Shown: positions 7,904-17,051 of the stretch, piece by piece
How positions within the stretch are numbered: position 1 is the stretch's first letter
Layout: each line of letters opens with the position of its first letter
From: Pseudomonas lurida
Lineage (GTDB): Bacteria; Pseudomonadota; Gammaproteobacteria; Pseudomonadales; Pseudomonadaceae
Assembly: GCF_002563895.1 (NCBI RefSeq)
Contig: NZ_PDJB01000001.1
Location: 2,773,501 to 2,837,500, forward strand
Direction of reading: 5' to 3'
DNA: 64,000 nt
Program-made: the position numbers and the translations under genes
Notes under the pieces: model-generated
Seen by the model: only the letters and a program-made list of their open reading frames with translations
What the model was told of the DNA's origin: nothing
Databases searched by the model: none

Positions 7904-9007
7904 TCAGGCGGCGGCGCGCAGTGGGCGGGCCACGGCTACACCGTCGGTGTCGAACAGATGGCAGTGCGCCGGGTCCAGGTGCAGGTGCAGCGTCTCGCCG
8001 TACTGGCTGGCCATGTCGCCGCGAATCCGCATGGTCAGCGGCTCGCCGTTGGCGGTGATGACGTGGCAGAACGTGTCGCTGCCCAGGCGTTCGCCGACAT
8101 CGGCAGTGACGGTCAGGGTGGTTTGGCCGGGGGCGGCGATTTCAAGGTGTTCCGGGCGAATGCCGAGTGTGACGGCGCTGCCGACGCTCAGCGTGGCGCC
8201 GCTCAGGGGCAGGCTGATGGTGGTGCCGGCGTCCAGCTGCACCTCGCAACCCTGGCTCTCGACACGGGTGACCTTGCCCTTGAGGAAGCCCATTTTCGGC
8301 GTTCCCAGGAAGCCCGCCACAAACAGGTTGGCGGGTTGGTGATACAGCTCCAGTGGCGAGCCGACCTGCTCGATACGGCCGCTGTTCAGCACCACGACTT
8401 TGTCGGCCAGGGTCATGGCTTCAACCTGGTCGTGGGTGACGTAGATCATGGTCGCTTGCAACTCTTTATGCAGGCGTGCCAGCTCCAGGCGCATCTGCAC
8501 GCGCAGGGCGGCGTCGAGGTTGGACAGCGGTTCGTCGAACAGGAAGATCTTCGGGTTACGCACAATCGCGCGGCCGATGGCTACACGCTGACGCTGGCCG
8601 CCGGACAGTTGCTTGGGCTTGCGCTCCAGCAACGGCCCCAGCTCAAGGATGCGCGCCGCTTCGCTGACCTTGCTGTCCACCAGCTTCTTGTCGACGCCGG
8701 CCAGGTCCAGGGCAAACGACATGTTCTTGCGCACACTCATGTGCGGGTACAGCGCGTAGGTCTGGAACACCATCGCCAGGTCACGCTTGGCCGGGGTCAC
8801 TTCGGTGATGTCACGGCCGTCCAGTTCGATGGTGCCTTCCGTCACTTCTTCCAAACCGGCGATCAGGCGCAGCAGGGTGGATTTACCGCACCCTGACGGG
8901 CCGACGAACACCACGAACTCCTTGTCGTTCACTTCCAGGTCGATGCCCTTGATGATGGAAAAGCCTTCGAAGCCTTTTTGCAGATTCTTGATTTTCAGGT
9001 TGGCCAT
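7904..9007 (-). CDS. mtlK: Polyol ABC transporter ATP-binding protein
   Basis: MalK/UgpC-type ATPase that energises mannitol/sorbitol/arabitol import. The 367 residues contain Walker A GPSGCGKSTLLRLIAG (about 38-53), the Q-loop, the signature LSGGQRQRVAIGRA, Walker B IFLFDEPLSNLDA and the H-loop VTHDQVEAMTLAD. They are followed by the C-terminal OB-fold (TOBE) regulatory domain. The start has a GAGGCCC-like ribosome site. It lies between mtlG (39 bp) and mtlD (16 bp). Confidence 0.95.
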   Translation of the reverse strand: MANLKIKNLQKGFEGFSIIKGIDLEVNDKEFVVFVGPSGCGKSTLLRLIAGLEEVTEGTIELDGRDITEVTPAKRDLAMVFQTYALYPHMSVRKNMSFALDLAGVDKKLVDSKVSEAARILELGPLLERKPKQLSGGQRQRVAIGRAIVRNPKIFLFDEPLSNLDAALRVQMRLELARLHKELQATMIYVTHDQVEAMTLADKVVVLNSGRIEQVGSPLELYHQPANLFVAGFLGTPKMGFLKGKVTRVESQGCEVQLDAGTTISLPLSGATLSVGSAVTLGIRPEHLEIAAPGQTTLTVTADVGERLGSDTFCHVITANGEPLTMRIRGDMASQYGETLHLHLDPAHCHLFDTDGVAVARPLRAAA

Positions 9008-9046
9008 GGGATGGGCCTCCGCGTTGAATTTTTTATTGAAAGGCCG

Positions 9047-9877
9047 TTATTTCACGGCGCCGAAGGACAAACCGCGCACCAGCTGCTTCTGGCTGATCCA
9101 GCCAAAGATCAGGATCGGCGCGCAGGCCAGCGTCGAGACGGCGGACAATTTGGCCCAGAACAACCCTTCGGGGCTGGAGTAGGAGGCGATCAATGCGGTC
9201 AACGGCGCAGCGGTCGACGAGGTCAGGTTCAGCGACCAGAACGCTTCGTTCCAGCACAGGATCAGCGACAGCAGCACGGTGGACGCCAGGCCGCCCTTGG
9301 CAATCGGCAGCAGCACGCGGACCATTTCCTGCCACAGGGTGGCGCCATCCAGGCGGGCGGCTTCGAGGATGTCCTTGGGAATGTCCTTGAAGTAGGTGTA
9401 AACCATCCAGACCACAATCGGCAGGTTGATCAGGGTGTAGATGATGATCAACGCAATGCGCGTATCCAGCAGGCCAAAGCTCTTGGCCAGCAGGTAGATC
9501 GGCATCAGCACGCCCACCGGTGGCAGCATCTTGGTGGACAGCATCCACAGCAGCGTGCCTTTGGTGCGCTGGGTTTCGTAGAACGCCATGGAGTAGGCGG
9601 CCGGTACCGAGATCAGCAGGCAAAGGGCGGTGGCGCTGAACGAGATCAACACCGAGTTCCACGCATAACTGAAGTAGTTGCTGCGCTCGTTGATGTGCAG
9701 GTAGTTCTCCAGCGTCGGGGTGAAGATGAACTGCGGTGGCGTGGCGAACGCGTCGATTTCGGTCTTGAAGCTGGTCAGCACCATCCAGAAAATCGGGAAG
9801 AAAATCAGGATCGCGATGGCCCAGGCCAGGGTGCCGAGCAACAGGCTTTGCAGGCGGCGGGATTGTTGGAGCGTCAT
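9047..9877 (-). CDS. mtlG: Polyol ABC transporter permease (MalG type)
   Basis: Inner-membrane permease of 276 residues with about six membrane segments. The N-terminal helix LLGTLAWAIAILIFFPIFWM is followed by the binding-protein-dependent transport EAA loop near EAARLDGATLWQEMVRVLLP, which docks onto MtlK. It pairs with MtlF, 10 bp upstream. The family is carbohydrate uptake transporter 1. Confidence 0.94.
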   Translation of the reverse strand: MTLQQSRRLQSLLLGTLAWAIAILIFFPIFWMVLTSFKTEIDAFATPPQFIFTPTLENYLHINERSNYFSYAWNSVLISFSATALCLLISVPAAYSMAFYETQRTKGTLLWMLSTKMLPPVGVLMPIYLLAKSFGLLDTRIALIIIYTLINLPIVVWMVYTYFKDIPKDILEAARLDGATLWQEMVRVLLPIAKGGLASTVLLSLILCWNEAFWSLNLTSSTAAPLTALIASYSSPEGLFWAKLSAVSTLACAPILIFGWISQKQLVRGLSFGAVK

Positions 9878-9887
9878 GGCGCGGCCC

Positions 9888-10778
9888 TCAAGGCTTGTCA
9901 GTCAGGTTTTTGCCGATCATCCGCACCAGGATGATCGCCGCGATATTGGCGATGACCACGGCAATCAAACCGCCCGCCGAGGCCATGCCCACGTCGAACT
10001 GCACCAGCGCCTGGTTGTAGATCAGGTAGGCGAGGTTGGTGGACGCATAGCCGGGGCCACCGTTGGTGGTGGTGAAGATTTCGGCGAACACCGAGAGCAG
10101 GAAGATGGTTTCGATCATCACCACCACCGCAATCGGGCGGGCCAGGTGGGGCAGGGTCAGGTGCCAGAAGATCGCGATGGCACCGGCACCGTCCAGGCGC
10201 GCGGCTTCCTTTTGTTCCTGGTCGAGGGACTGCATGGCGGTCATCAGCAGCAGGATCGCGAACGGCAACCACTGCCACGACACAATGATGATGATCGACA
10301 GCAACGGATAGTGTGCGAGCCAGTCCACCGGCTCGGCGCCGAACAGCTTCCACACGGCGGCGAGAATCCCCGACACCGGGTGGAAAATCAGGTTCTTCCA
10401 GATCAGCGCACCGACCGTGGGCATGATGAAGAACGGCGAGATCAACAACACCCGCACCAGGCCACGGCCGAAGAACTCACTGGCTTCGAGCAGGGCGCTG
10501 ATCAACACGCCGAACACTACGCTGATCAACAGCACGCTGCCGACCAGCAACAGGGTATTGGTGGCGCCGGGCAGGAAGCCTGAGTCGGTGATGAAATAGG
10601 TGAAGTTCTCCAGGCCCACGAATTGGTTTTCGCCGGGGTAGAGTAGGTTGTAGCGGATCAGCGAAAAGTACAGGGTCATGCCCAGCGGCACGATCATCCA
10701 CAGCAGCAGCAAGGCCACCGAGGGGCTGACGAGGAACCAGCCGGGGTTGGCCAGGCGGTTTTTGGGTGTTGTATTCAT
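9888..10778 (-). CDS. mtlF: Polyol ABC transporter permease (MalF type)
   Basis: Inner-membrane permease of 296 residues with six predicted membrane segments, beginning after PGWFLVSPSVALLLLWMIVP. The EAA loop is EAARLDGAGAIAIFWHLTLP. ATG 10778 is chosen rather than the TTG at 10787; the ribosome site is weak. It is separated from mtlE by a REP-containing gap, so its expression is probably lower than that of the binding protein. Confidence 0.94.
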   Translation of the reverse strand: MNTTPKNRLANPGWFLVSPSVALLLLWMIVPLGMTLYFSLIRYNLLYPGENQFVGLENFTYFITDSGFLPGATNTLLLVGSVLLISVVFGVLISALLEASEFFGRGLVRVLLISPFFIMPTVGALIWKNLIFHPVSGILAAVWKLFGAEPVDWLAHYPLLSIIIIVSWQWLPFAILLLMTAMQSLDQEQKEAARLDGAGAIAIFWHLTLPHLARPIAVVVMIETIFLLSVFAEIFTTTNGGPGYASTNLAYLIYNQALVQFDVGMASAGGLIAVVIANIAAIILVRMIGKNLTDKP

Positions 10779-10830
10779 TAGGATCAAGACCAGTCGGGTG
10801 CAGGCGGAACTAGAATCGGAGCGTGGTCAA

Positions 10831-10917
10831 TGTGGGCGCTGGCGTGCCTGCGATAGCATCACAACGGTCTGGCTGACAGACCGAGTCGCCTGCATCGCAG
10901 GCGAGCCAGCTCCCACA
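10831..10917. repeat. REPIN between mtlE and mtlF
   Basis: TGTGGGCGCTGGCGTGCCTGCGAT and ATCGCAGGCGAGCCAGCTCCCACA form the two arms. The position directly after the binding-protein gene matches a known arrangement in which REP hairpins stabilise the upstream message and favour excess binding protein over permease. Confidence 0.85.
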
Positions 10918-10944
10918 CGAAGCATTTACCGCGGTGTACCCCTT

Positions 10945-12267
10945 TTATTTGGGATAACCCGCCCGCTTCATTTCACGCTCGGTGGTGGTCTGGGCGGCGG
11001 TCAGTGCAGCATCCACCGTCTGCTGGCCGGTCAATGCGCCCGAGAAGAACTTGCCGACCTGGGTACCAATCGCCTGAAATTCAGGAATGGTGACCAACTG
11101 GATACCGATATAAGGCACCGGCTTGAGGGTCGGTTTGGTCGGGTCCGCGACTTTCAGCGATTCGAGGGTCACTTTGGCGAACGGTGCCGCCTTCATGTAT
11201 TCGTCGCTGTAGGTGGATTTGCGTGTGCCTGGCGGTACGTTGGCAATACCGTCGGTCTTGGCCACCAGCTCGCCATATTCCTTGGACGTTGCCCAACTGG
11301 TGAATACCTTGGCGGCATCCTTGGCCTTGGAACTGGTCGGAATGGCCAGGCTCCAGGAGTACAGCCACGAAGTGCCCTTGTCGGTCTTCTCGTGGGGGGC
11401 AAAAGTGAAGCCGACATGGTCAGCCACTTTGCTCTGGGTCTTGTCGGTCACGAACGAGCCGGCCACGCTGGCGTCCACCCAGATGGCGCACTTGCCGCTG
11501 TTGAACAGCGCCAGGTTTTCGTTGAAGCCGTTGCTGGAAGCGCCCGGTGGGCCAGACTTCTTCATGTTGTCGACGTAGAAGGTCAGCGCGTCCTTCCATT
11601 CAGGCCCGTTGAATTCAGGTTGCCACTTTTCATCGAACCAGCGTGCACCGTAGCCGTTGGCCAGGGTGGTGATCAGTGCCATGTTCTCACCCCAACCGGC
11701 TTTGCCGCGCAGGCACAGGCCGTACTGCTCTTTGGTCTTGTCAGTGAGTTTGGCCGCGAATTCGCCGATCTGGCTCCAGGTCGGGTGCTCGGGCATGGTC
11801 AGCCCGGCGTCCTTGAACAGGTCGGTGCGGTAATAGGTGATCGAGCTTTCGGCGTAGAACGGCAGGGCGTACAGCGAACCCTTGACGGACAGACCGTCAC
11901 GCACTGAAGGGAATACATCGTCGAGGTCGTAGGACGCCGGCAGGTCCTTCATAGGCTCCAGCCAGCCCTTGGCGCCCCAGAGTGCAGCTTCGTACATGCC
12001 AATGGTCAACACATCGAACTGCCCGCCCTGAGTGGCGATGTCGGTGGTCAGGCGCTGGCGCAGCACGTTTTCTTCGAGTACCACCCAGTTGAGCTTGATG
12101 TCCGGATGCTCGGTCTCGAAGGTTTTCGAGAGCTTTTGCATGCGGATCATGTCGCTGTTGTTGACGGTGGCAATGGTCAGGGTCTGCGCGCCAAAGCTGA
12201 CGGCGCTGAGGGTCATGCAGGTGGTCATGCAGGTAGAAACAAGCAGTGCTTTTGCTGTGAACTTCAT
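10945..12267 (-). CDS. mtlE: Periplasmic polyol-binding protein of the mannitol ABC transporter
   Basis: Extracellular solute-binding protein (family 1) capturing mannitol, glucitol or arabitol for MtlFGK. The 440 residues start MKFTAKALLVSTCMTTCMTL with a Sec signal peptide ending near FGA; the mature protein begins about QTLTIATVNN. The start at 12267 has GGAG about 9 bp upstream, and the in-frame start at 12279 would put that site inside the gene. It is the first gene of the structural operon, behind the promoter at 12357-12385. Confidence 0.95.
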   Translation of the reverse strand: MKFTAKALLVSTCMTTCMTLSAVSFGAQTLTIATVNNSDMIRMQKLSKTFETEHPDIKLNWVVLEENVLRQRLTTDIATQGGQFDVLTIGMYEAALWGAKGWLEPMKDLPASYDLDDVFPSVRDGLSVKGSLYALPFYAESSITYYRTDLFKDAGLTMPEHPTWSQIGEFAAKLTDKTKEQYGLCLRGKAGWGENMALITTLANGYGARWFDEKWQPEFNGPEWKDALTFYVDNMKKSGPPGASSNGFNENLALFNSGKCAIWVDASVAGSFVTDKTQSKVADHVGFTFAPHEKTDKGTSWLYSWSLAIPTSSKAKDAAKVFTSWATSKEYGELVAKTDGIANVPPGTRKSTYSDEYMKAAPFAKVTLESLKVADPTKPTLKPVPYIGIQLVTIPEFQAIGTQVGKFFSGALTGQQTVDAALTAAQTTTEREMKRAGYPK

Positions 12268-12356
12268 CGCGCACTCCATTTCCGCGCCCAGGGGGCTACA
12301 GAAGGACAGTTATTGTTGTTGTGTCTTCCTACAGTCGTCAGGAAGAGTGTGCGTTG

Positions 12357-12385
12357 ATTACAGCCTTCAAATGGGCTTATGACAA
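12357..12385 (-). promoter_or_regulatory. Sigma-70 type promoter of the mtl operon
   Basis: On the minus strand TTGTCA (12385-12380) and TGTAAT (12362-12357) are separated by exactly 17 bp, about 90 bp upstream of the mtlE start. The spacing and sequences fit a sigma-70 promoter needing an activator. Confidence 0.6.
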
Positions 12386-12388
12386 ATC

Positions 12389-12422
12389 CTTGGGCGCACT
12401 TGGACTGATACTTTTTTGCACT
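12389..12422 (-). promoter_or_regulatory. Direct repeats, probable MtlR operator
   Basis: On the minus strand AGTGCAAAAAAG (12422-12411) and AGTGCGCCCAAG (12400-12389) repeat 22 bp apart, two helical turns. The proximal copy ends 3 bp from the -35 element. This is the usual arrangement for class II activation by AraC/XylS-type proteins, and mtlR lies next door. The MtlR assignment is inferred. Confidence 0.55.
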
Positions 12423-12470
12423 GGAGTGAGGGGGGCTGAAACGATTTATTTGGGTGGGTTGGGATCAAGT

Positions 12471-12545
12471 GTGGGCGCTGGCTTGCCGGCGGCGCCATCG
12501 ACACGGTGTATCAAGCGACCCGAGGTGCATGCCGGCAATGCGGCG
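12471..12545. repeat. Degenerate REP in the mtlR-mtlE gap
   Basis: GTGGGCGCTGGCTTGCCGGC is a good left REP half; the right half (GCATGCCGGCAATGC) has decayed and lacks the terminal GCTCCCAC. The 12268-12588 gap otherwise holds the mtl promoter and operator, with no gene. Confidence 0.6.
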
Positions 12546-12588
12546 ACCCGATGAGCCAGCGGCCACGAAAAACAACATTGCGCTCACA

Positions 12589-13494
12589 TCAGGCCAGGTT
12601 CTGTTCGGTCAGCCGCTGCACCGCCAGGCGCCGGTAGTGGGAAGGGGTCATGCCCTTCAACTGCTGGAAACGCCGGTTGAAGTTGGAGATATTGTTGAAC
12701 CCAGACTCGAAGCACACATCCGTCACGGCCTTGTCGCCATCGGCCAGCAGCTCGCAGGATTTGCTGATGCGCAGGCGATTGACGAACTCGATAAAAGTGC
12801 GCCCGGTGGCCTGCTTGAACACGCGGGAAAAATAGGTCGGCTTCATGCCCAGGTATTCCGCCACTTCTTCCAAGGACAGTTCCCGCGCGTAATGCGCAAA
12901 GATGTAGTCCACCGCGCGGTTGGTGCGGTCGATGCTGTGCTCATCGGCCAGTTGCGGCGTGGTCACGCCGGACAGCAGTTGGTAGTCCTCACAGGCGCTC
13001 AGCACTTCCAGCAGGATAAAGAAGTGCCCCAACCGTGCCATCCCCTGGGCGTCCTCGATGCGTTGCATCAAGGTCATGGCCTGGGCAATGGTCTTTTTGC
13101 AGCGGAACTCGATGCCGTATTGCGCACGCTCGAGCAACGGGGCCAGGGTCCTGAGTTCGGCGAAGATGTGGCTGCCGTGCTCGAACAACTCATCGGTGAA
13201 GTTCACCAGCATGTCGCGCTTGGGCACTACCTCGTCTTCCTCCACCTGGCTGATCCAGTTGTGGGGCAGGTTGGGGCCGGTGAGGAACAGGCTTTCCGGG
13301 TAGAAGTTGCCGATATAGTCGCCAATGAAGACCTTGCCGGAGCTGGCGACGATCAGGTGCAACTCGTACTCCTTGTGGAAGTGCCAGCGCACCAGCGGGC
13401 AGGGGAAACCGTGCTGGCGATAGATGATGGACAGGCCGTTGTGGTCGTCCATCAGTTCGTAGGATGGGTCGGTGACACGCGTTGCTCGGGTCAT
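12589..13494 (-). CDS. mtlR: AraC/XylS-family activator of the mannitol operon
   Basis: Transcription factor of 301 residues. The N-terminal cupin-like sensing domain includes CPLVRWHFHKEYELHLIVAS. The C-terminal third (about 190-295) holds the double helix-turn-helix with the family pattern LSLEEVAEYLGMKPTYFSRVFKQATG...FVNRLRISKSCELLADG and CFESGFNNISNFNRRFQQLKGMTPSHYR. Its location directly upstream of mtlE, on the same strand, fits the known MtlR. It probably binds the 22-bp direct repeats before mtlE and activates in the presence of polyols. Confidence 0.92.
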   Translation of the reverse strand: MTRATRVTDPSYELMDDHNGLSIIYRQHGFPCPLVRWHFHKEYELHLIVASSGKVFIGDYIGNFYPESLFLTGPNLPHNWISQVEEDEVVPKRDMLVNFTDELFEHGSHIFAELRTLAPLLERAQYGIEFRCKKTIAQAMTLMQRIEDAQGMARLGHFFILLEVLSACEDYQLLSGVTTPQLADEHSIDRTNRAVDYIFAHYARELSLEEVAEYLGMKPTYFSRVFKQATGRTFIEFVNRLRISKSCELLADGDKAVTDVCFESGFNNISNFNRRFQQLKGMTPSHYRRLAVQRLTEQNLA

Positions 13495-13566
13495 GCTGCC
13501 GTCGCTTTATTGTGGTTGCTGTGTAGGATAATGCCCCCTCACGCGCCACCTCGCCAGCGCCGCTGT

Positions 13567-14856
13567 TTAGACGTTGCGGTTTTTTGCCTCGATCCACTGG
13601 GACATGTACTGCGTACTCTTGTGGGCGTGGTGGCGCAGCATGCTGCCGGTGAAGTTGTCCCGGCGATGGGCCGTCAGGTGGCTGCGACACTGCTCCAGGC
13701 ACGCCACTAGCGCCGGGCCATGGACATGCTGGGCATAGCGGCGGGCAAGCAGTTGGCGTCCGTCTTCCTGGGCCTGGGTCCAGCGCTCGCGGTCCTGGTA
13801 GAGCGCCACGGCCGCCGCCGCCAGGGCGGGTGCGCTGCGTTCGATCATGCCCGGCCACGGCTGTTCATCACCCATGGCCTCGGCGCCGATGGGCGTGGTG
13901 ATGTTCGGTGTGCCGCAGAGCATCGCATCCGCCAGCTTGCCCTTGATGCCCGCGCCGAATCGCAGGGGCGCCAGGCAGATACGCGCGGCGCTCATCACCT
14001 TCAAGGCATCTTCGGCCCAATTCATCACATGAAAACCCTGCGCCGGGTTATGCAATGCCGTGGCTTTGGGCGGGGTGTAGGCGCCATAGAGGTGCAGCTG
14101 CGCGCCCGGCAATTGCTGGCGGATCAGCGGCCACAGGCTGTTTTTCATCCAGAGCACCGCATCCCAGTTGGGCGCGTGGCGGAAGTTACCGATGCTGAGA
14201 AAGTGCGCACGGTCTTCAAACGGTGTGAACGGCGCGGTCGGCGGTTCGAGCATCAGCGGGCACCAGTGGAGCAGGGCGGCCGGCACCTTGAAGTGCTCGG
14301 TGAGCAAGCGGATTTCCAGGTCGGAGATCATCAGGCTGATATCACAGCGGTAAATGGCCGCGATTTCGCGCTTGGCCAGGTCGGTTTCGGCCATCAGGCG
14401 GAATTCCTCCTGCAACGCCGGCGAAAACAGCGCGCTGAAGTCGTCGCTGTCGGGGTGCGCCTTCAGGTGGTCCTTGAGGCGCTGGTGACGTGCGTCGCGC
14501 AGGCTTTGCAGGTCGGAGGTTTCCAGTACGCGCAGGGCGTCAGGGCAGCATTTTTCTACGCGCCAGCCGAACTGTTCTTCCATCATGAAACGGTCGAACA
14601 GCACGATATCCGGTGCCAACTCGCGGATAAAGTCATCGAAACTGCTGTTATTGAGTGCGATGGCGCATTCCGCGATGCCCAACGCAAGCAAGTCGGCCTT
14701 GTGCTCGCCGAGGGTCGCAGGGCTGCTGAAGGTGATGTCCCAACCTTGTGCAAGAAAACTGTCGAGGATTTGCATCATATGTCCGCCTGCAGCCGAGGAG
14801 CGGGGCTCCGGCCAGACATAACCAATGACCAGGACTTTGGTGGCAGGCTGATTCAT
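13567..14856 (-). CDS. Glycosyltransferase (GT4-like)
   Basis: Cytoplasmic glycosyltransferase of 429 residues with a GT-B fold. The N-terminal Rossmann half ([20 protein letters not shown], glycine loop) precedes a C-terminal group 1-type donor-binding half. That half runs through [19 protein letters not shown] and [23 protein letters not shown], with the usual E/G-rich nucleotide-sugar site. ATG 14856 is chosen over a TTG at 14862. No sugar or acceptor can be assigned and there is no polysaccharide cluster around it; it stands alone between mtlR and tpx. Confidence 0.8.
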   Translation of the reverse strand: MNQPATKVLVIGYVWPEPRSSAAGGHMMQILDSFLAQGWDITFSSPATLGEHKADLLALGIAECAIALNNSSFDDFIRELAPDIVLFDRFMMEEQFGWRVEKCCPDALRVLETSDLQSLRDARHQRLKDHLKAHPDSDDFSALFSPALQEEFRLMAETDLAKREIAAIYRCDISLMISDLEIRLLTEHFKVPAALLHWCPLMLEPPTAPFTPFEDRAHFLSIGNFRHAPNWDAVLWMKNSLWPLIRQQLPGAQLHLYGAYTPPKATALHNPAQGFHVMNWAEDALKVMSAARICLAPLRFGAGIKGKLADAMLCGTPNITTPIGAEAMGDEQPWPGMIERSAPALAAAAVALYQDRERWTQAQEDGRQLLARRYAQHVHGPALVACLEQCRSHLTAHRRDNFTGSMLRHHAHKSTQYMSQWIEAKNRNV

Positions 14857-15014
14857 CAACAACAGGTTCCTTGAAGGGCAGAGCGCAGGGCGCGCAATTA
14901 AACCATAACCGGCGACATGACAATTTATGCCTGGCGGTAGGTAGCCATCGCACTTTGTGGTTAACTTCCGCTTCTCGAATTCGTTTTATCAAACCCAGCA
15001 TAAGGATTCTGTTC

Positions 15015-15515
15015 ATGGCTCAAGTCACCCACCGTGGCAACCCGATCCAGGTTGAAGGCGATCTGCCGCAAGTCGGCACCCAGGCTCCTGAGTTCACCCT
15101 GACCGCCGGCGATCTGTCGGATGCAACCCTGGCGACCTTCGCCGGCAAGCGCAAAGTGCTGAATATCTTCCCAAGCGTCGACACCCCGACCTGCGCCACC
15201 TCGGTCCGCAAGTTCAACGCCCAGGCCAACGACCTGAACAACGCCGTTGTCCTGTGCATCTCCACCGACCTGCCATTTGCCCAGGCACGCTTCTGCGGCG
15301 CTGAAGGCCTGGAAAACGTGAAGAACCTGTCGGACTTCCGCAGCGCGGCGTTTGCCGTCGACTACGGCGTGGCCATCGCCGAAGGCCCGCTCAAAGGCCT
15401 GACCGCTCGTGCCGTTGTCGTCCTGGACGAAAACGACAACGTGCTGCACAGCGAACTGGTCAGCGAAATCGGCCAGGAGCCGAACTACGAAGCAGCCCTG
15501 GCTGTTTTGAAGTAA
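15015..15515 (+). CDS. tpx: Thiol peroxidase Tpx (atypical 2-Cys peroxiredoxin)
   Basis: Reduces hydrogen peroxide and lipid hydroperoxides using thioredoxin. The 166 residues match the family. The peroxidatic Cys60 lies in [10 protein letters not shown] and the resolving Cys94 in ARFCGAEG, equivalent to E. coli C61/C95. The start ATG 15015 has AAGGA upstream. The gene is monocistronic with its own terminator. Confidence 0.97.
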   Translation: MAQVTHRGNPIQVEGDLPQVGTQAPEFTLTAGDLSDATLATFAGKRKVLNIFPSVDTPTCATSVRKFNAQANDLNNAVVLCISTDLPFAQARFCGAEGLENVKNLSDFRSAAFAVDYGVAIAEGPLKGLTARAVVVLDENDNVLHSELVSEIGQEPNYEAALAVLK

Positions 15516-15567
15516 CTGTTTCGGTACGTTACTGTCGTTTTGCAGTAACACGCTTGATGCATGATTG

Positions 15568-15594
15568 CGGCCTGGCCTAGTCCAGGCCGTTTTT
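15568..15594 (+). terminator. Terminator of tpx
   Basis: Stem CGGCCTGG/CCAGGCCG with loop CCTAGT followed by TTTTT, 50 bp after the tpx stop. Confidence 0.9.
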
Positions 15595-15746
15595 ATTTGT
15601 CGGTCAGCGGCTTAGCGAAATAGCCCATGAACTAAGGTCAGAAGTTAAAAGTTGTAAGCCCAAGGTAAATAGCCGGTAAAGGCGCTTTTCTTAATGCGCC
15701 CCAGTGCTTATCTTTCAGCCTCCCAAAGAAGAAGCTCTCGCGCCCA

Positions 15747-17051
15747 ATGGTTGATCAATCCATGCAATCCTCCCCCCGTAAGTCCCGCCGCTGGCTGTTC
15801 GGCCTGCTGGTGCTACTGGTTATCGCCGGCCTGTGCTGGAAGTTCTGGCCCGGCAGCCACAAGGATGGCACCGAGCAGAAGCCCGCCGGGCATGCCGGCA
15901 AGTCGGGGATGATGCGCCCAGGCTTTGGTGGCTCCACCGGCCCGGTGCCGGTGCGCGTGGCCCCGGCGGTGCTCGGGGAATTCCCGGTGTATTACAAGGC
16001 GCTGGGCACGGTAACCGCACTCAACACCATCAATGTGCGCAGCCGGGTGGGCGGCGAGCTGGTGAAGATCGCTTTTGAAGAAGGCCAGATGGTCAAGGCC
16101 GGCGACCTGCTCGCCGAGATCGACCCGCGCAGTTACCAGAACGCCTTGCTCCAGGCCCAGGGCACGCTGATGCAGAACCAGGCCCAGCTGAAAAACGCGC
16201 AGGTCGACGTCCAGCGTTATCGCGACCTGTACGCCCAGGACAGTATCGCCAAGCAGACCCTGGACACCGCCGAAGCGCTGGTCCTGCAATACCAGGGCAC
16301 GGTCAAGACCAACCAGGGGGCGGTGGACGACGCCAAGCTCAACCTCGAGTTCACCAAGATCCGCGCGCCGATCAGTGGCCGTGTCGGCCTGCGCCAGGTG
16401 GACGTGGGCAACCTGGTGGCGGCCAACGACACCACCTTCCTCGCGGTGATCACCCAGACCCAGCCGATCAGCGTGGCCTTCACCCTGCCGGAAAATACCC
16501 TGGAAACCGTGCTCGCCCGCTACCACGCCGGCAACAAGCTGCCCGTGGAAGCCTGGGACCGTGGCGACGTGAAGCAACAGGCCACCGGCGTGCTGCAGAG
16601 CCTGGACAACCAGATCGACGTCACCACCGGCACCCTGAAATTCAAGGCGCGTTTCGATAACAAGGACCAGGCGCTGTTCCCCAACCAGTTCGTCAATGTG
16701 CACTTGCTGGCCGACACCCTGCACAACGTGGTGCTGGCGCCATCGGCGGCGATCCAGTTCGGCAACACCGGCACCTTCGTCTACGTGCTCGACGGTGACA
16801 AGAAGGTCAAGGTGCAGCCCCTGGTGGTCGGTGATACCGATGGCGACAACACGGTGATCAAGGAAGGCCTCAAGGCCGGCGACCGCGTGGTGCTGGAAGG
16901 CACCGACCGTCTCAAGGATGGCAGCGAGATCGAAGTGGTCAACGACAGCAGCGAAGTGCCGACCACCCCGACCGAACACCTGCAAGGCAAGCCTGCGGCC
17001 AAAGGGGAGACCGGCACCACTGCTGGCAAGGCGCAAAAGGTCGGTTCATGA
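15747..17051 (+). CDS. muxA: RND efflux periplasmic adaptor (MuxA/MdtA)
   Basis: Membrane-fusion protein linking the inner-membrane pumps to the outer-membrane channel. The 434 residues have one N-terminal membrane anchor ([18 protein letters not shown]). A split lipoyl domain, a coiled-coil hairpin of about residues 125-185 ([20 protein letters not shown]...), beta-barrel and membrane-proximal domains follow. The next three genes follow with ATGA overlaps. The two-pump layout matches P. aeruginosa MuxABC-OpmB and E. coli MdtABC. A second ATG at 15762 is an alternative start. Confidence 0.93.
   Translation: MVDQSMQSSPRKSRRWLFGLLVLLVIAGLCWKFWPGSHKDGTEQKPAGHAGKSGMMRPGFGGSTGPVPVRVAPAVLGEFPVYYKALGTVTALNTINVRSRVGGELVKIAFEEGQMVKAGDLLAEIDPRSYQNALLQAQGTLMQNQAQLKNAQVDVQRYRDLYAQDSIAKQTLDTAEALVLQYQGTVKTNQGAVDDAKLNLEFTKIRAPISGRVGLRQVDVGNLVAANDTTFLAVITQTQPISVAFTLPENTLETVLARYHAGNKLPVEAWDRGDVKQQATGVLQSLDNQIDVTTGTLKFKARFDNKDQALFPNQFVNVHLLADTLHNVVLAPSAAIQFGNTGTFVYVLDGDKKVKVQPLVVGDTDGDNTVIKEGLKAGDRVVLEGTDRLKDGSEIEVVNDSSEVPTTPTEHLQGKPAAKGETGTTAGKAQKVGS

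Noticed and set aside
6430..9934. Long plus-strand open frames across mtlD, mtlK and mtlG
   Set aside because: Same antisense artefact: low-complexity composition, no ribosome sites, and the minus-strand operon is complete.
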